A stretch of DNA of 64,000 nt from positions 47,552-111,551 of the forward strand of contig JAFUGH010000034.1 of NCBI GenBank assembly GCA_017469465.1, given 5' to 3'. Numbering within the stretch: position 1 is the stretch's first letter; the number at the start of each line of letters is the position of its first letter. This DNA comes from Clostridia bacterium. GTDB taxonomy: Bacteria > Bacillota > Clostridia > TANB77 > UBA1234. The translations under genes and the position numbers were made by a program. Under the pieces are notes generated by a model. That model worked only from the letters and a program-made list of their open reading frames with translations, made no database searches and was not told the DNA's origin. Below, piece after piece: positions 17,657-27,444 of the stretch.

Positions 17657-18361
17657 ATGAATGGTGATATAAAAATCATGAGTAAGTATCATGTGGAAGA
17701 AAAAGTCGCGAAACTTGGAAGAGTTGGAAGTGTACTTTCTAAAGCATTTTACATACTTATAAAAAGAACATTCGACATCATTTGTGGCCTAATAGGGGTA
17801 ATATGCTTATTACCATTAGCTGCAGTAATAAAAATTTGTAATTTGTTGGCTGGAGATAAAGAGTCAATTTTTTATGCCCAAAAAAGAATAGGATTAGACG
17901 GAAAAGAATTTAGCATATATAAATTTAGATCAATGGTACCAAATGCAGAAGAAAAATTAAAAGAGATATTAGAAAAAGACGAAGCATTAGCGGAAGAATA
18001 TAGAGTAAATAAAAAATTAGAGAACGATCCAAGAATTACAAAAGTTGGTAAATTTATTAGAAAAACATCACTTGATGAAACACCGCAACTTTTAAATGTG
18101 TTAAAAGGAGATATGGCATTAATCGGAAATCGACCATATTTACCTGGTGAGAAAGAGGACATGGGAGAGTATTATAGCGACATTATCAAAACTAAACCAG
18201 GAATTACAGGTTATTGGCAAGTTTCTGGTAGAAGTGATACAACTTTTGAAAAAAGATGTCAATTAGAACAATATTATTCTAATCATGCTAACTTGAAAAT
18301 GGATGTAGAGATATTTTTTAAGACGTTTGGAGTAGTATTAGGTAGTAAGGGTGCAAAATAA
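17657..18361 (+). CDS. Undecaprenyl-phosphate sugar-1-phosphate transferase (bacterial sugar transferase)
   Basis: 234-aa priming enzyme that would transfer a sugar-1-phosphate from a UDP-sugar to undecaprenyl phosphate and so start each repeat unit. Seen: one membrane/re-entrant helix (FDIICGLIGVICLLPLAAVI, about 38-57), then the PF02397-type catalytic region with FYAQKRIGLDGKEFSIYKFRSM, KTSLDETPQLLNVLKGDM, GNRPYLPGE and KPGITGYWQVSGRS. It has an AAGGAGAG ribosome binding site and is the first gene of the operon, consistent with its priming role. Confidence 0.93.
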   Translation: MNGDIKIMSKYHVEEKVAKLGRVGSVLSKAFYILIKRTFDIICGLIGVICLLPLAAVIKICNLLAGDKESIFYAQKRIGLDGKEFSIYKFRSMVPNAEEKLKEILEKDEALAEEYRVNKKLENDPRITKVGKFIRKTSLDETPQLLNVLKGDMALIGNRPYLPGEKEDMGEYYSDIIKTKPGITGYWQVSGRSDTTFEKRCQLEQYYSNHANLKMDVEIFFKTFGVVLGSKGAK

Positions 18362-18370
18362 AAACAGCAT

Positions 18371-18399
18371 AAGCGAAGATACGAAATGTATTTTCGCTT
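18371..18399 (+). other. Hairpin between the priming transferase and the next gene
   Basis: AAGCGAA-x-ATAC pairs with GTAT-x-TTCGCTT. No T run follows, so it may be an mRNA-stability or partial-attenuation element that sets different levels for the first gene and the rest of the operon. Confidence 0.45.
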
Positions 18400-18424
18400 A
18401 ATTTAGGGTAAGGAGTTGAATTTC

Positions 18425-19300
18425 GTGAAGAGTATAAGCATTATTTGTCCATTATATAATGCAGCAGAATATATAGAAAAACTTCATAACTCATTTTTAA
18501 TGCAAGAAAATGTTAATATTATAGACATCAACTACATATTAACAGAATCATCAGATAGGACGGAAGAATACCTAAAAGAAAATCATATAAATTATAAAAA
18601 AATTCAAAGAAGTGAATTTAGTCATAGTCTTGTTAGAGAAAAGTCCGCTTATGAGAGTGAAGCGGATATTGTTGTATTTGTAACGCAAGATGTTGTTATT
18701 GAAGATAAAAACTGGCTTTACAATTTAACAAAAGACATTGATAATGAGATTGTTGCAACGTATTCTAGACAAATTACTAAATATAATAACATTGAAAAGT
18801 ATACAAGAGAAAGAAATTATCCGAAAGAATCCAGTATTGTGTCAAAAGAAGATATTGATAAATTAGGACTAAGAACGTTCTTCTTTTCAGATGCTTCTTC
18901 TGCAATCAATCGAAATGTTTTTGTGGAATTAAATGGTTACGACCATAAAAATTTACCAATTAGTGAAGATATGTACATTGCCTATAAAATTATTATGAAT
19001 GGATACAAAATAAAATATTGTGCGGATTCTGTTGTTTATCATTCACACAATTTTACTTTAAAACAAATTTATGATAGATACAAATTAACAGGAAATTTTA
19101 TGAAAGAAAATGCATACTTGGATCAATATGGAACCAATGGCTCTGGCGCAGATTTAGCGAAATACATTTTAAAAAGAATACTGCAAGAACATCATTTTAA
19201 ATTGCTACTTCGTTATCCGTTTGACATGGCTGCAAGATATATTGGGATGAAGGTAGGGAAAAGAAATGGAAAAGAATTATTTGACAGTTGTTGTTATTAA
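18425..19300 (+). CDS. Family 2 glycosyltransferase (rhamnosyltransferase-like)
   Basis: 291-aa inverting GT-A-fold transferase. Seen: ISIICPLYNAAEYIEKL at the N-terminus, FVTQDVVIEDKNWLYNL holding the aspartate region where D-x-D motifs sit, and SEDMYIAYKIIMNGYKI before the C-terminal helices. The combination resembles RfbF/RgpF-type rhamnosyltransferases, and rhamnose precursor genes lie 11 kb downstream, but donor and acceptor are inferred only. GTG 18425 is preferred because AAGGAG lies 9 bases before it; the TTG at 18416 is too close. Confidence 0.82.
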   Translation: MKSISIICPLYNAAEYIEKLHNSFLMQENVNIIDINYILTESSDRTEEYLKENHINYKKIQRSEFSHSLVREKSAYESEADIVVFVTQDVVIEDKNWLYNLTKDIDNEIVATYSRQITKYNNIEKYTRERNYPKESSIVSKEDIDKLGLRTFFFSDASSAINRNVFVELNGYDHKNLPISEDMYIAYKIIMNGYKIKYCADSVVYHSHNFTLKQIYDRYKLTGNFMKENAYLDQYGTNGSGADLAKYILKRILQEHHFKLLLRYPFDMAARYIGMKVGKRNGKELFDSCCY

Positions 19301-20450
19301 TGACTTTGATTATGTTCAAGGTGGTGCAAGTAAAGTTGCAATACAAACAGCTAATATTCTTGCATCAAATGATATAAAAACATATTTTTTTTCTGGAGTA
19401 ACAGCAAATGATGATTCCTTAAATGAAAAAGTAATTAAGATTTCTACTAACCAAAATGAAGCTTTAAATGATAAAAATAAGATACGTGGTATGATAAATG
19501 GACTATATAATTTTAAAGCCAAAAAAGAACTGAAAAATCTTCTAAAAAATTTAAATCCTCAAAATACTATTATTCACGTTCACGGATGGACTAAGTGTTT
19601 ATCTTCAAGTATTTTAGATATCGCATTTAAAATGAAATTTAAGGTTGTTTTAACACTTCACGATTATTTTTCTGCTTGCCCAAATGGTGGTTTATTTAAT
19701 TATAAAACAAATGAATTATGCTATTTAAAGCCATTATCTTTAAATTGTGTTAGGTGTAATTGTGATTCTAGAAACTATTTTTTTAAATTATATCGAATTA
19801 TGAGACAATTCATTCAAAATAAAGTTGTTAAATTAAACAATAAGTTGGAATTTGCTATTTCTATTTCGGATTTATCTGAGAGGCTTTTAAAAAATAATTT
19901 CAAAAATGTTAAAATGTATAGAATTTATAATCCTATCGAAATGAATAAAAATACAACCAAAATTAATATACTTCAAAATGAATATTTTTTATATGTAGGA
20001 AGGGTTGCAAAGGAAAAAGGAGTAGAAACTTTTTGTAATGTAATGACAGATTTAAATCTTCATGGAATTGTTGTTGGCAATGGACCTGAATATAATAACT
20101 TAAAAGTTAGATATCCTAAAGTTGATTTTGTTGGATGGAAAAGTGCTACAGAAGTTGAAAAATATATGCAAGGTGCGAAAGCATTAATATTTCCTAGTAG
20201 GTGGTATGAAACTGCTGGTTTAACAATATTAGAAGCTTTAAATGTTGGAATTCCAGTATTTGTGTCAGAGTGGTGTGCAGGAAAAGAGTTTATTGACATA
20301 GGAGTTAATGGAAATACTTTTCGCTCAGAAGATGATTTAAAAAGAAAACTAAAAGAATATGGTAAATATAATAATTTTCATTATGAGAATAAGTATACAA
20401 TGAAAGCGTATTTTGAAAATCTAGTGAAGGCTTATTATTCTATTATATAG
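19266..20450 (+). CDS. Family 4-type (GT-B) glycosyltransferase
   Basis: 394 aa. The N-terminal domain has the G-G-A motif of acceptor-binding GT4 enzymes (QGGASKVAIQTANIL), LTLHDYFSACPNG and a cysteine cluster (CVRCNCDS). The C-terminal nucleotide-sugar domain has FLYVGRVAKEKGVETF, the KSATEVEKYMQGAKALIFPS segment, and the E-x7-E region YETAGLTILEALNVGIPVF. It overlaps the preceding GT2 gene by 35 bp, indicating tight co-expression. The sugar transferred is unknown. Confidence 0.87.
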   Translation: MEKNYLTVVVINDFDYVQGGASKVAIQTANILASNDIKTYFFSGVTANDDSLNEKVIKISTNQNEALNDKNKIRGMINGLYNFKAKKELKNLLKNLNPQNTIIHVHGWTKCLSSSILDIAFKMKFKVVLTLHDYFSACPNGGLFNYKTNELCYLKPLSLNCVRCNCDSRNYFFKLYRIMRQFIQNKVVKLNNKLEFAISISDLSERLLKNNFKNVKMYRIYNPIEMNKNTTKINILQNEYFLYVGRVAKEKGVETFCNVMTDLNLHGIVVGNGPEYNNLKVRYPKVDFVGWKSATEVEKYMQGAKALIFPSRWYETAGLTILEALNVGIPVFVSEWCAGKEFIDIGVNGNTFRSEDDLKRKLKEYGKYNNFHYENKYTMKAYFENLVKAYYSII

Positions 20451-20464
20451 AAAATGGAGATGAA

Positions 20465-21430
20465 ATGATGAGTACATATTTAGTAACGGGGGGAGCAGGC
20501 TTTATTGGTTCTACACTATCACAAAAATTATTGGAAAAAGGTAATAAGGTCATTATTCTGGATAATTTTAATGATTACTATTCTCCTAAATTGAAAGAAC
20601 AAAATGTTGCGGAATTTCTAAATAATCAAGACTGTATTATATATCATGGAGACATAAGAAACATACAAGAGGTAAGGAAAGTTTTTGATGAGAATTTAAT
20701 AGATTGCATTATTCATTTGGCTGCGATGGCTGGTGTTAGACCTTCTATAGAAAATCCAATTTATTATCAAGAAGTAAATGGAATAGGAACACAAAATATT
20801 TTGGAAGAAGCCAAAATACATGCTGTAAAAAACTTAGTATTAGCATCTTCTAGTTCCGTATATGGAAATTGTAAAGAGGTACCATTTAAAGAAGATATGA
20901 TTGTTGATTTCGCTATTAGTCCTTATGCAGCTACTAAAAAAGCAAACGAAGTAATGGCACATGTATATCATAAACTAAATAATATGAACATTATAATGCT
21001 TAGATTTTTTACTGTATATGGTCCGAAACAACGTCCTGATTTGGCAATAAATAAGTTTACAAGATTGATGTTAAATGGTGAAAAGATAACAATGTATGGG
21101 GATGGATCTACCAGTAGAGATTATACATATGTTGATGATATTGTCGATGGAATTGTCAAGTCATGCGATTATGTGATGAAGAATGAAGATGTTTACGAAA
21201 TAATTAATTTAGGTTCTAATAATCCTATAGATTTAAAAGAAATGATTAATACTATTGGCAAGGCTTTGAAAATAGAACCCAAAATAGAAGAATTACCAAT
21301 ACAACCAGGGGATGTTGACAAAACTTATGCTGATATTTCTAAAGCAAAAAGATTATTAGGATATGAACCACAAACTCGTTTTGAAGAAGGAATTAAAAAA
21401 TTTATTGAATGGTATAAAAAGAATAGGTGA
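20465..21430 (+). CDS. NAD-dependent sugar epimerase, UDP-glucuronate 4-epimerase-like
   Basis: 321-aa extended short-chain dehydrogenase. Seen: NAD-binding TGGAGFIGSTL (about 7-17), LDNFNDYYSPKLKE as in UDP-GlcA 4-epimerases, HLAAMAGVRPSIENP, the SSSSVYGN serine and catalytic Y-x3-K in PYAATKKANE (about 152-157), and RFFTVYGPKQRPD. It probably converts UDP-GlcA to UDP-GalA, matching the UDP-glucose dehydrogenase at 40.6 kb and the galacturonokinase-like protein at 35 kb. A UDP-Glc/GlcNAc epimerase role is possible. Confidence 0.85.
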   Translation: MMSTYLVTGGAGFIGSTLSQKLLEKGNKVIILDNFNDYYSPKLKEQNVAEFLNNQDCIIYHGDIRNIQEVRKVFDENLIDCIIHLAAMAGVRPSIENPIYYQEVNGIGTQNILEEAKIHAVKNLVLASSSSVYGNCKEVPFKEDMIVDFAISPYAATKKANEVMAHVYHKLNNMNIIMLRFFTVYGPKQRPDLAINKFTRLMLNGEKITMYGDGSTSRDYTYVDDIVDGIVKSCDYVMKNEDVYEIINLGSNNPIDLKEMINTIGKALKIEPKIEELPIQPGDVDKTYADISKAKRLLGYEPQTRFEEGIKKFIEWYKKNR

Positions 21431-21434
21431 TGAG

Positions 21435-22577
21435 ATGAAAAAAGTAGGTTTACTTTCGGTTTACAATCATAATTATGGTACAATATTGCAAGCCTATGCA
21501 TTACAAAAACATTTACAAAAAATGGGATATGAAAATGAAATTATTTTTTATAAAAAAAGTAAATTTTTACAAATTAAAAGATTGCTATATATCCCGCTTT
21601 TAAATAGTATAATAAGAGGAAAATTTAAAGATATTTATTTAAAGATATTTTATAAGGATATTTATCAAAAAGTTTTAATGACAAGGGAAGATAGCTTTAA
21701 AAAATTTATTGATAATCATTTAAAGTTTTCTTCGATATATAATGGAAGAGATGAATTGATTTCATCGTGTAAGAATTATACACAATTTGTTGTGGGAAGC
21801 GATCAAGTATGGCATCCGTTGAATCTTGGAAGTGATTTTTTCACGATGAATTTCATCCCTGAACAATTTAATAAAGTATCTTATGCTTCCAGTTTTGGAG
21901 TAAGTGAAATACCAAGTAAGTTTTTAAAGAAATATCAAGTGTTTTTGTCTAGAATAAATCATATTTCAGTGAGAGAAAGTGATGCTATCGATATTGTAAA
22001 GAGTATTTCTGGGAAAAATGCAGTACAAGTTGTAGATCCTACATTACTTCTTTCAAGAAATGATTGGGAAGAAATATGTTCAAAGAGTTTATTTAATGAA
22101 AAATATGTTTTTTGTTATTTTATAGGCAATAACGAAGAACATAGAGACATGGTAAAAAACTTTGCCAGTCAGGCAGGATTAAAAATAGTTAATATTCCTC
22201 ATGTTGATGAATTTGTCAAATCGGATATTGATTTTGCTGATGAATCTCCTGCATTTGTTGGATTATCTGAGTTTTTAAGCTTAATAAAAAATGCGGAATA
22301 TGTTTTTACCGATTCATTTCATGCTACGGTTTTTTCTTTGATTTTTAGGAAAAAATTTGTAGATGTAGCAAGATTTAAAAATACTAGTAGTCAATCTACA
22401 AATTCAAGAATTACCTCTTTATTAAAAGTGGTGAATCTCGAAGATAGGTTTTTAAATGAAGGTGCTAGTCTAAATAATATTATAAATAAAGATATTGATT
22501 TTGAACAGGTTGAAAAACAGTTATCTATTTTAAAGGAAAAATCATTATCATTCTTAGAGAACAGTTTAATAAAGTAG
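21435..22577 (+). CDS. Polysaccharide pyruvyl transferase family protein (copy 1)
   Basis: 380 aa of the PF04230 family, whose members (CsaB-like) add ketal pyruvate from PEP to sugars of cell-wall polymers or exopolysaccharide. Seen: VGLLSVYNHNYGTILQAYAL at the N-terminus, VGSDQVWHP (about 115-123), YASSFGVSEIP, the VRESDAIDIV and VVDPTLLLSRNDW segments, and the diagnostic TDSFHATVFSLIF near residue 295. ATG 21435 is preceded by a GGTGATG-type site. It directly precedes an FrhB-like Fe-S protein, a pairing repeated at 49-53 kb. Confidence 0.85.
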   Translation: MKKVGLLSVYNHNYGTILQAYALQKHLQKMGYENEIIFYKKSKFLQIKRLLYIPLLNSIIRGKFKDIYLKIFYKDIYQKVLMTREDSFKKFIDNHLKFSSIYNGRDELISSCKNYTQFVVGSDQVWHPLNLGSDFFTMNFIPEQFNKVSYASSFGVSEIPSKFLKKYQVFLSRINHISVRESDAIDIVKSISGKNAVQVVDPTLLLSRNDWEEICSKSLFNEKYVFCYFIGNNEEHRDMVKNFASQAGLKIVNIPHVDEFVKSDIDFADESPAFVGLSEFLSLIKNAEYVFTDSFHATVFSLIFRKKFVDVARFKNTSSQSTNSRITSLLKVVNLEDRFLNEGASLNNIINKDIDFEQVEKQLSILKEKSLSFLENSLIK

Positions 22578-22585
22578 GTGAAAAA

Positions 22586-23827
22586 ATGATAGACATAAAA
22601 GACAAACATAATTGTTGCGGATGCGAAGCTTGTTCTTCTATTTGTCCTAAAAAGTGTATTACAATGAAAGAAGCATTTGACGGATTTTTGTATCCACAAG
22701 TGGATAAGAATCAATGTATTAATTGTCATCTATGTGAAAAAGTTTGCCCTTTTTTAAATAATAATAGGGAAAAAAGTGAATGTAATAATTCTGAGTTAAT
22801 TGCTAATAGGATAGAACAATCTATTTCTAATATAGGATGTTATGCATGCTTTAATAATGATATACAAATTAGAAATAATAGTACGAGTGGTGGTTTTTTT
22901 ACTGCTTTGGCAGACTATGTTTTAAAAAATGGTGGGTATGTATGTGGAGCAATTTTTAATGAATTTTTTGCAATAGAGCATATGATGACTAATAAAAAAG
23001 ATGATGTGAGTAAAATGAGAGGTTCAAAATATGTTCAGTCAAAATTGAATGGAATTTTTACTAAAATCAAAAAGCAATTAGAAGAAAATTATTATGTTTT
23101 ATTTTCTGGTACTCCATGTCAAGTGGAAGGATTGCATCGCTTCCTTGGAAGAGAGTATGAAAAATTAATTACAGTTGATTTTGTTTGTCACGGTGTAGGT
23201 TCACCAAAGTATTGGAAAAAATATCTTGAATATATAAAAGAACATTGTCATTCTAAAATAGTGGATATAAAATTTCGAGAAAAAACATATGGCTATAATA
23301 GTTCCTGTATGGCAGTTTATTTTGAAAATGGAAAAGCTTTTCACAAAGGTCATGATGATGATAAATATTTATTGCCTTTTTTCTCAGATTATATTTTAAG
23401 AAGCTCTTGCTATGAATGTAAAGTAAAGAAGCTAAATCATGTTGCAGACTTCACAATGGGAGACTTTTGGAATTCAAGCAAGCTAGATACTAAATTTCAA
23501 GAAGCCAATGGAGCTACTTTACTTTTAATCCATTCTAATAAGGGAAACAAACTCTTTAACGATATTTGTAAACAATTAACATATGTTGCAATTTCATTGA
23601 AAGATGGATTAATTGTTAACTCTGGAAAGAATATGTCAATGTTATTAGACTCTACAAAAGAACCAAAAAACAGAACTGAATTTTTCAATGATTTAGAAAA
23701 GATGGAAATAAGAAAATTATTAAATAAGCATATTCCATTATCAATGAAAAGAAAAATAGCATATACAATAAAACCTATTTTATATAAACTTGGAGTACTT
23801 GAAAAAATGAAGAGGTTGATAAAATGA
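22586..23827 (+). CDS. Ferredoxin-domain/FrhB-like protein (coenzyme F420 hydrogenase beta-subunit family), copy 1
   Basis: 413 aa. The N-terminus has two 4Fe-4S ligand sets, CCGCEACSSICPKKC (about 8-22) and CINCHLCEKVCPF (about 44-56). The remainder is the FrhB/FdhB domain with STSGGFFTALADYVL, RGSKYVQSKL, FSGTPCQVEGLHRFL, FVCHGVGSPKYW, CYECKVKKLNHVADFTMGDFW. In F420-using archaea this fold binds flavin and transfers electrons. In polysaccharide clusters its role is not established, but it may reduce or modify a sugar together with the pyruvyl transferase encoded just upstream. It overlaps the next gene by 4 bp. Confidence 0.88.
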   Translation: MIDIKDKHNCCGCEACSSICPKKCITMKEAFDGFLYPQVDKNQCINCHLCEKVCPFLNNNREKSECNNSELIANRIEQSISNIGCYACFNNDIQIRNNSTSGGFFTALADYVLKNGGYVCGAIFNEFFAIEHMMTNKKDDVSKMRGSKYVQSKLNGIFTKIKKQLEENYYVLFSGTPCQVEGLHRFLGREYEKLITVDFVCHGVGSPKYWKKYLEYIKEHCHSKIVDIKFREKTYGYNSSCMAVYFENGKAFHKGHDDDKYLLPFFSDYILRSSCYECKVKKLNHVADFTMGDFWNSSKLDTKFQEANGATLLLIHSNKGNKLFNDICKQLTYVAISLKDGLIVNSGKNMSMLLDSTKEPKNRTEFFNDLEKMEIRKLLNKHIPLSMKRKIAYTIKPILYKLGVLEKMKRLIK

Positions 23828-24900
23828 AAAAAATATGTATCATTTGTGAAACATTATCTTTTGGAGGAATTGAAAGAGTAATAAGTATTCTTTCTGATAA
23901 ATTATCATCAGAATATCAATTATATGTTTTAACAACAATTGGTCAAGATGTTAAATATTCACTAAATCAAAATGTAAAGATATTACATTTAAAAAATAAC
24001 TCTAATAATAAAATAGTTAATTTTTATCATCGTATAGGAAATTTAAATAAAATTATAAATGAAGAAAGATTTGATTTATGTATTGCCTTTGGTTATAAAG
24101 TAGGGATGTCATTAGTTATTGCGTCAAAAGTACTAAAGAGTAGTGCTAAGATAATACTTACAGAAAGAACAGATCCAGATAGTTATTGTAATAGTATTAT
24201 CAAAAAAGTAAGAGATATTCTTTTTAGAAAATCGGATATGTTTATTTGTCAGACAGAGTTTGTAAAAGACTATTATTCTAAAAGAGGAGTCAAAAAATTA
24301 GTAGTTATTCCAAACCCAATAAAAGAAGGTTTACCAAACCCATATGATGGTGAAAGAAAAAAAGTAATTGTTAATTTTTGTAGATTAAATGAACAAAAAA
24401 ATCTTCCTTTATTAATAGATGCTTTTGAACAAGTGTATAAAATACATAATGATTTTAAACTAGTTATATATGGAGAGGGGAGTTTAAAAGACTTTCTTTT
24501 AAATTATATTAGTAATAAAAATCTTTCTGATGTAATAGAAATACATGATTTTATTTCTAATATCCATGAAGTCATTAATGATTGTTTTATGTTTGTTTCT
24601 TCATCTAACTTTGAAGGAATATCTAATTCTATGTTAGAAGCATTAGCATTAGGGTTACCTTGTGTATGTACAGATTGTCCAGTTGGTGGAGCGAGTTTAG
24701 CTATTGAAGATAAAATAAATGGAATTTTGGTTCCAATAAAAGACTGTAATGCTTTAACAAATGCAATGAAGGACATAATTGAAAATGATGCCTTACGAAA
24801 TAACATATCAAAAAATGCTGTAAATGTCAGAGAAAGATTTCGACCTGGTAACATTTCAAATATGTGGAAAGAAATAATTGAAAGAGTTTTTGCTGATTAA
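23824..24900 (+). CDS. Family 4-type (GT-B) glycosyltransferase
   Basis: 358 aa. ICETLSFGGIERVISILSDKL at the N-terminus is the classic GT4 start (G-G-x-E-R). The donor domain has VIPNPIKEGLPNP, KVIVNFCRLNEQKNLPLLIDAF, and SNFEGISNSMLEALALGLPCVCTDCPVGG, the E-x7-E motif typical of GalNAc or glucosyl transferases of this group. The start ATGA overlaps the upstream stop. The linkage formed is unknown. Confidence 0.9.
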   Translation: MKKICIICETLSFGGIERVISILSDKLSSEYQLYVLTTIGQDVKYSLNQNVKILHLKNNSNNKIVNFYHRIGNLNKIINEERFDLCIAFGYKVGMSLVIASKVLKSSAKIILTERTDPDSYCNSIIKKVRDILFRKSDMFICQTEFVKDYYSKRGVKKLVVIPNPIKEGLPNPYDGERKKVIVNFCRLNEQKNLPLLIDAFEQVYKIHNDFKLVIYGEGSLKDFLLNYISNKNLSDVIEIHDFISNIHEVINDCFMFVSSSNFEGISNSMLEALALGLPCVCTDCPVGGASLAIEDKINGILVPIKDCNALTNAMKDIIENDALRNNISKNAVNVRERFRPGNISNMWKEIIERVFAD

Positions 24901-24922
24901 TTGAAAGTAGGAGAAAATTTAA

Positions 24923-26314
24923 ATGGGAAATGCTAAAAAAATTACTGTTACAACAATAAGTAATGTATTTGTTCTAATTATTACTTTTATTTTTATGTTA
25001 TTTACATGGAATAATAATGTTAGTAATGATTGGACAAAATATAGTTCTATATATGCAATTTGTTTATTAATATATCAACTAATAATATTAAAAAAATCAA
25101 GAATTTCATTTTGGGATTTTAGATTATGGTTTGTCATTCTTCAATATTTATTTGTTTTCGGTAGAGTTTTTTTAAATGCATTAAATTTAGATAAAGAAAT
25201 ATTTTGGAACCTAATGGAGTACTACGATAAAGAATCATTATATAGAGCATCAACTTATGCATTGGTATTTATTCAAGCTATTTTTACAGGTATGACTTTG
25301 AATATCGCTTCAGAAAAGAAGCCCTTTAAAAGAACAAGATCCTTATCAAATGAATGTTTACTATTTATTGGTATAGTAATGCTACTTATTTCTATACCTT
25401 TTAGAATAAGCTCTGACCTACAAACAATTCATGCACAAATAACTTCAGGTGGATATGTTTCTCTTGCAGTCGACAATGCCTTCTTTTATGCTTTAGGTTT
25501 ATTATTACCTGTTGCTCTAATATATATAATTTGTAGTGAAAAACTAAATAAATGGCAACTTGTATTATTAATGATAGTCTATGTGGTATATTCTGGAGTT
25601 ATTATTATATTTTCGGGTGATAGAAGATATACAGTAACAGCATTTATTGCAATAGTTTTATGTTTTATGAAAAAAAATAATATAAAAATTTCTTTAAAAA
25701 AGATAGTTATGTATGGAATACTGGTTTTTATGGCATTATTTGCGTTAGCTGCAATAAGAACGGGAAGGCTTCATGTCATCAGTGACTTTAGTGATTTTGC
25801 AGATTTAGTATATATTTTGTTTACAACATCGAATATTTTTTATGAAACACTAGCTGAATTTGGTATAACATTTTTTATTTATGTAGCAGTCATTAGATAT
25901 TTTCCAAGTCAGTTTGCCTTCAAATACGGTGCAACATATTTATATGCTCCAATGACAATTATACCTATGTCAGGCTTTTTTTTCCCTGGCATTCAAGAAA
26001 AGGTTTCGGCGCATATAGATTGTAAGTCGATAACAGGACAGGCATTAGGTGCAGCGTTAGGAGAAGAACTATATGGTAATTTTGGATTTCTAGCACCATT
26101 TGGGGCTATAATAGTGGGATTAATGCTAAAAAAAATATTTAGTTTAAGGGAAGATAGTAATAATTATGATATTGCTAAGTATTATAGTTTATTTTATATA
26201 TTAATTAATTACGTTAGAGCATCTAGTACAGAAGTATTTAGACTTGCAATATATGCATTAATTATTCCATGGTTTATATCAAAAATCTATGAATTAAGGA
26301 GAGAAGATAAATGA
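24923..26314 (+). CDS. Oligosaccharide repeat-unit polymerase (Wzy-like)
   Basis: 463-aa integral membrane protein with roughly 11-12 hydrophobic helices and a larger outer loop late in the protein (around IPMSGFFFPGIQEKVSAH). Size, topology and position among transferases, pyruvyl transferase and flippase identify it as the polymerase that joins lipid-linked repeat units outside the membrane; sequence conservation in this group is poor. The AGGAG ribosome binding site is clear, and the stop overlaps the next start by 4 bp. Confidence 0.75.
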   Translation: MGNAKKITVTTISNVFVLIITFIFMLFTWNNNVSNDWTKYSSIYAICLLIYQLIILKKSRISFWDFRLWFVILQYLFVFGRVFLNALNLDKEIFWNLMEYYDKESLYRASTYALVFIQAIFTGMTLNIASEKKPFKRTRSLSNECLLFIGIVMLLISIPFRISSDLQTIHAQITSGGYVSLAVDNAFFYALGLLLPVALIYIICSEKLNKWQLVLLMIVYVVYSGVIIIFSGDRRYTVTAFIAIVLCFMKKNNIKISLKKIVMYGILVFMALFALAAIRTGRLHVISDFSDFADLVYILFTTSNIFYETLAEFGITFFIYVAVIRYFPSQFAFKYGATYLYAPMTIIPMSGFFFPGIQEKVSAHIDCKSITGQALGAALGEELYGNFGFLAPFGAIIVGLMLKKIFSLREDSNNYDIAKYYSLFYILINYVRASSTEVFRLAIYALIIPWFISKIYELRREDK

Positions 26315-27444
26315 AAATAATTATTCATGGTTCAACGTTTGGCTCAAATTTTGGAGACTGTTTATTTGCAAAAATGTTTTATGATTTTTGTGAAAAAAAG
26401 TATCCTGATTCAGTAAAATTTTATGAGAACAATTCATTAATAAGAAAAGATTTATTTACGGTTAGTGAACATTATAGAGATTATATGAATTATCAAAAAA
26501 CATTTTCAAAAAAGGATTTAGCAGAATGTGATTGTATGGTATATATGGCTGGAGGCTACTTTGGGGAAACGACAACATCATTAAAAGAGGCTGTTATTAG
26601 ATATTGGAGATATATGAAATTTGGATATTATGCTATTAGACATAAGAAACCTATAGCAATAATTGGTGTAGGTGCAGGACCGATATCTAAAGAATTTTTA
26701 AGAAGAAAAATAAAAAAAATATTTAATTATGCTTCTTTAATTACTGTTCGCAATGAAGAATCAAAAAAGTATTTAGAAGAAATTGGTGTAAAAAATGAAA
26801 TAATTGTCACATCTGATGTTGCACAAATGGTAGATAAATCTTTTACAAGTAAATTAGAAGATAAAACACTAACTAATATAAAAGAATCTATAGGAAATAA
26901 GAAGATAATATTATTGCATTGTTCAACTCAAATAAAACACATTAATATTATAAAAGAAAAAATACTTTTTGAATTATCTAAATATGCAGTGGAGAATGAT
27001 TATGGAATTGTTTTATGTGTAGATCAGTGTGATGTATCAAGAATAGAAGAATTAACTAAAATGGCAGATATTTTAGAGTGCCCATTTTATGTGTATAATT
27101 ATGAAAATCCATCGAAATTAATATCGCTTATAGATTTTGTTGATATTGTTGTTACATCAAAACTACATGTGGGTATTTTATCTTGTTCACTTAATAAATC
27201 AGTATATTCTTTTCCATTTAATAAGAACAAAATTGTAAGATATTATAAGCAAATTGGCTATCCGGAAAGATGCATTCCTGTTGGCTTATTAAAGAATAAT
27301 GATGTGTATAACTTAATGAAAAAATATGGTGAAGAAAAGATAATACTTAGTGATGAAATTAAGAATTTATCAGAAAACAATTTTAAATTTTTGGGAGAAT
27401 TTTTAGATAGAATTTATAGAAAATCAGGTGATAAAATTGCATAG
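26311..27444 (+). CDS. Polysaccharide pyruvyl transferase family protein (copy 2)
   Basis: 377 aa. It starts MKIIIHGSTFGSNFGDCLFA, the N-G-D type beginning of CsaB-like proteins, followed by CDCMVYMAGGYFGE, AIIGVGAGPISKEFLRRKIKKIF, ITVRNEESKKYLEEIGV, VTSDVAQMV and IVVTSKLHVGILSCSLNKSVYSFPF. It is closer to the classical CsaB layout (GVGAGP, TVRNEES) than copy 1. It would add pyruvate to a sugar of operon 1's polymer. It overlaps the flippase gene. Confidence 0.85.
   Translation: MKIIIHGSTFGSNFGDCLFAKMFYDFCEKKYPDSVKFYENNSLIRKDLFTVSEHYRDYMNYQKTFSKKDLAECDCMVYMAGGYFGETTTSLKEAVIRYWRYMKFGYYAIRHKKPIAIIGVGAGPISKEFLRRKIKKIFNYASLITVRNEESKKYLEEIGVKNEIIVTSDVAQMVDKSFTSKLEDKTLTNIKESIGNKKIILLHCSTQIKHINIIKEKILFELSKYAVENDYGIVLCVDQCDVSRIEELTKMADILECPFYVYNYENPSKLISLIDFVDIVVTSKLHVGILSCSLNKSVYSFPFNKNKIVRYYKQIGYPERCIPVGLLKNNDVYNLMKKYGEEKIILSDEIKNLSENNFKFLGEFLDRIYRKSGDKIA

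Noticed and set aside
24923..26314. Naming specific sugars or polymer type (for example a known capsule serotype)
   Set aside because: Wzy, Wzx and transferases of this type do not allow structure prediction from sequence reading alone.
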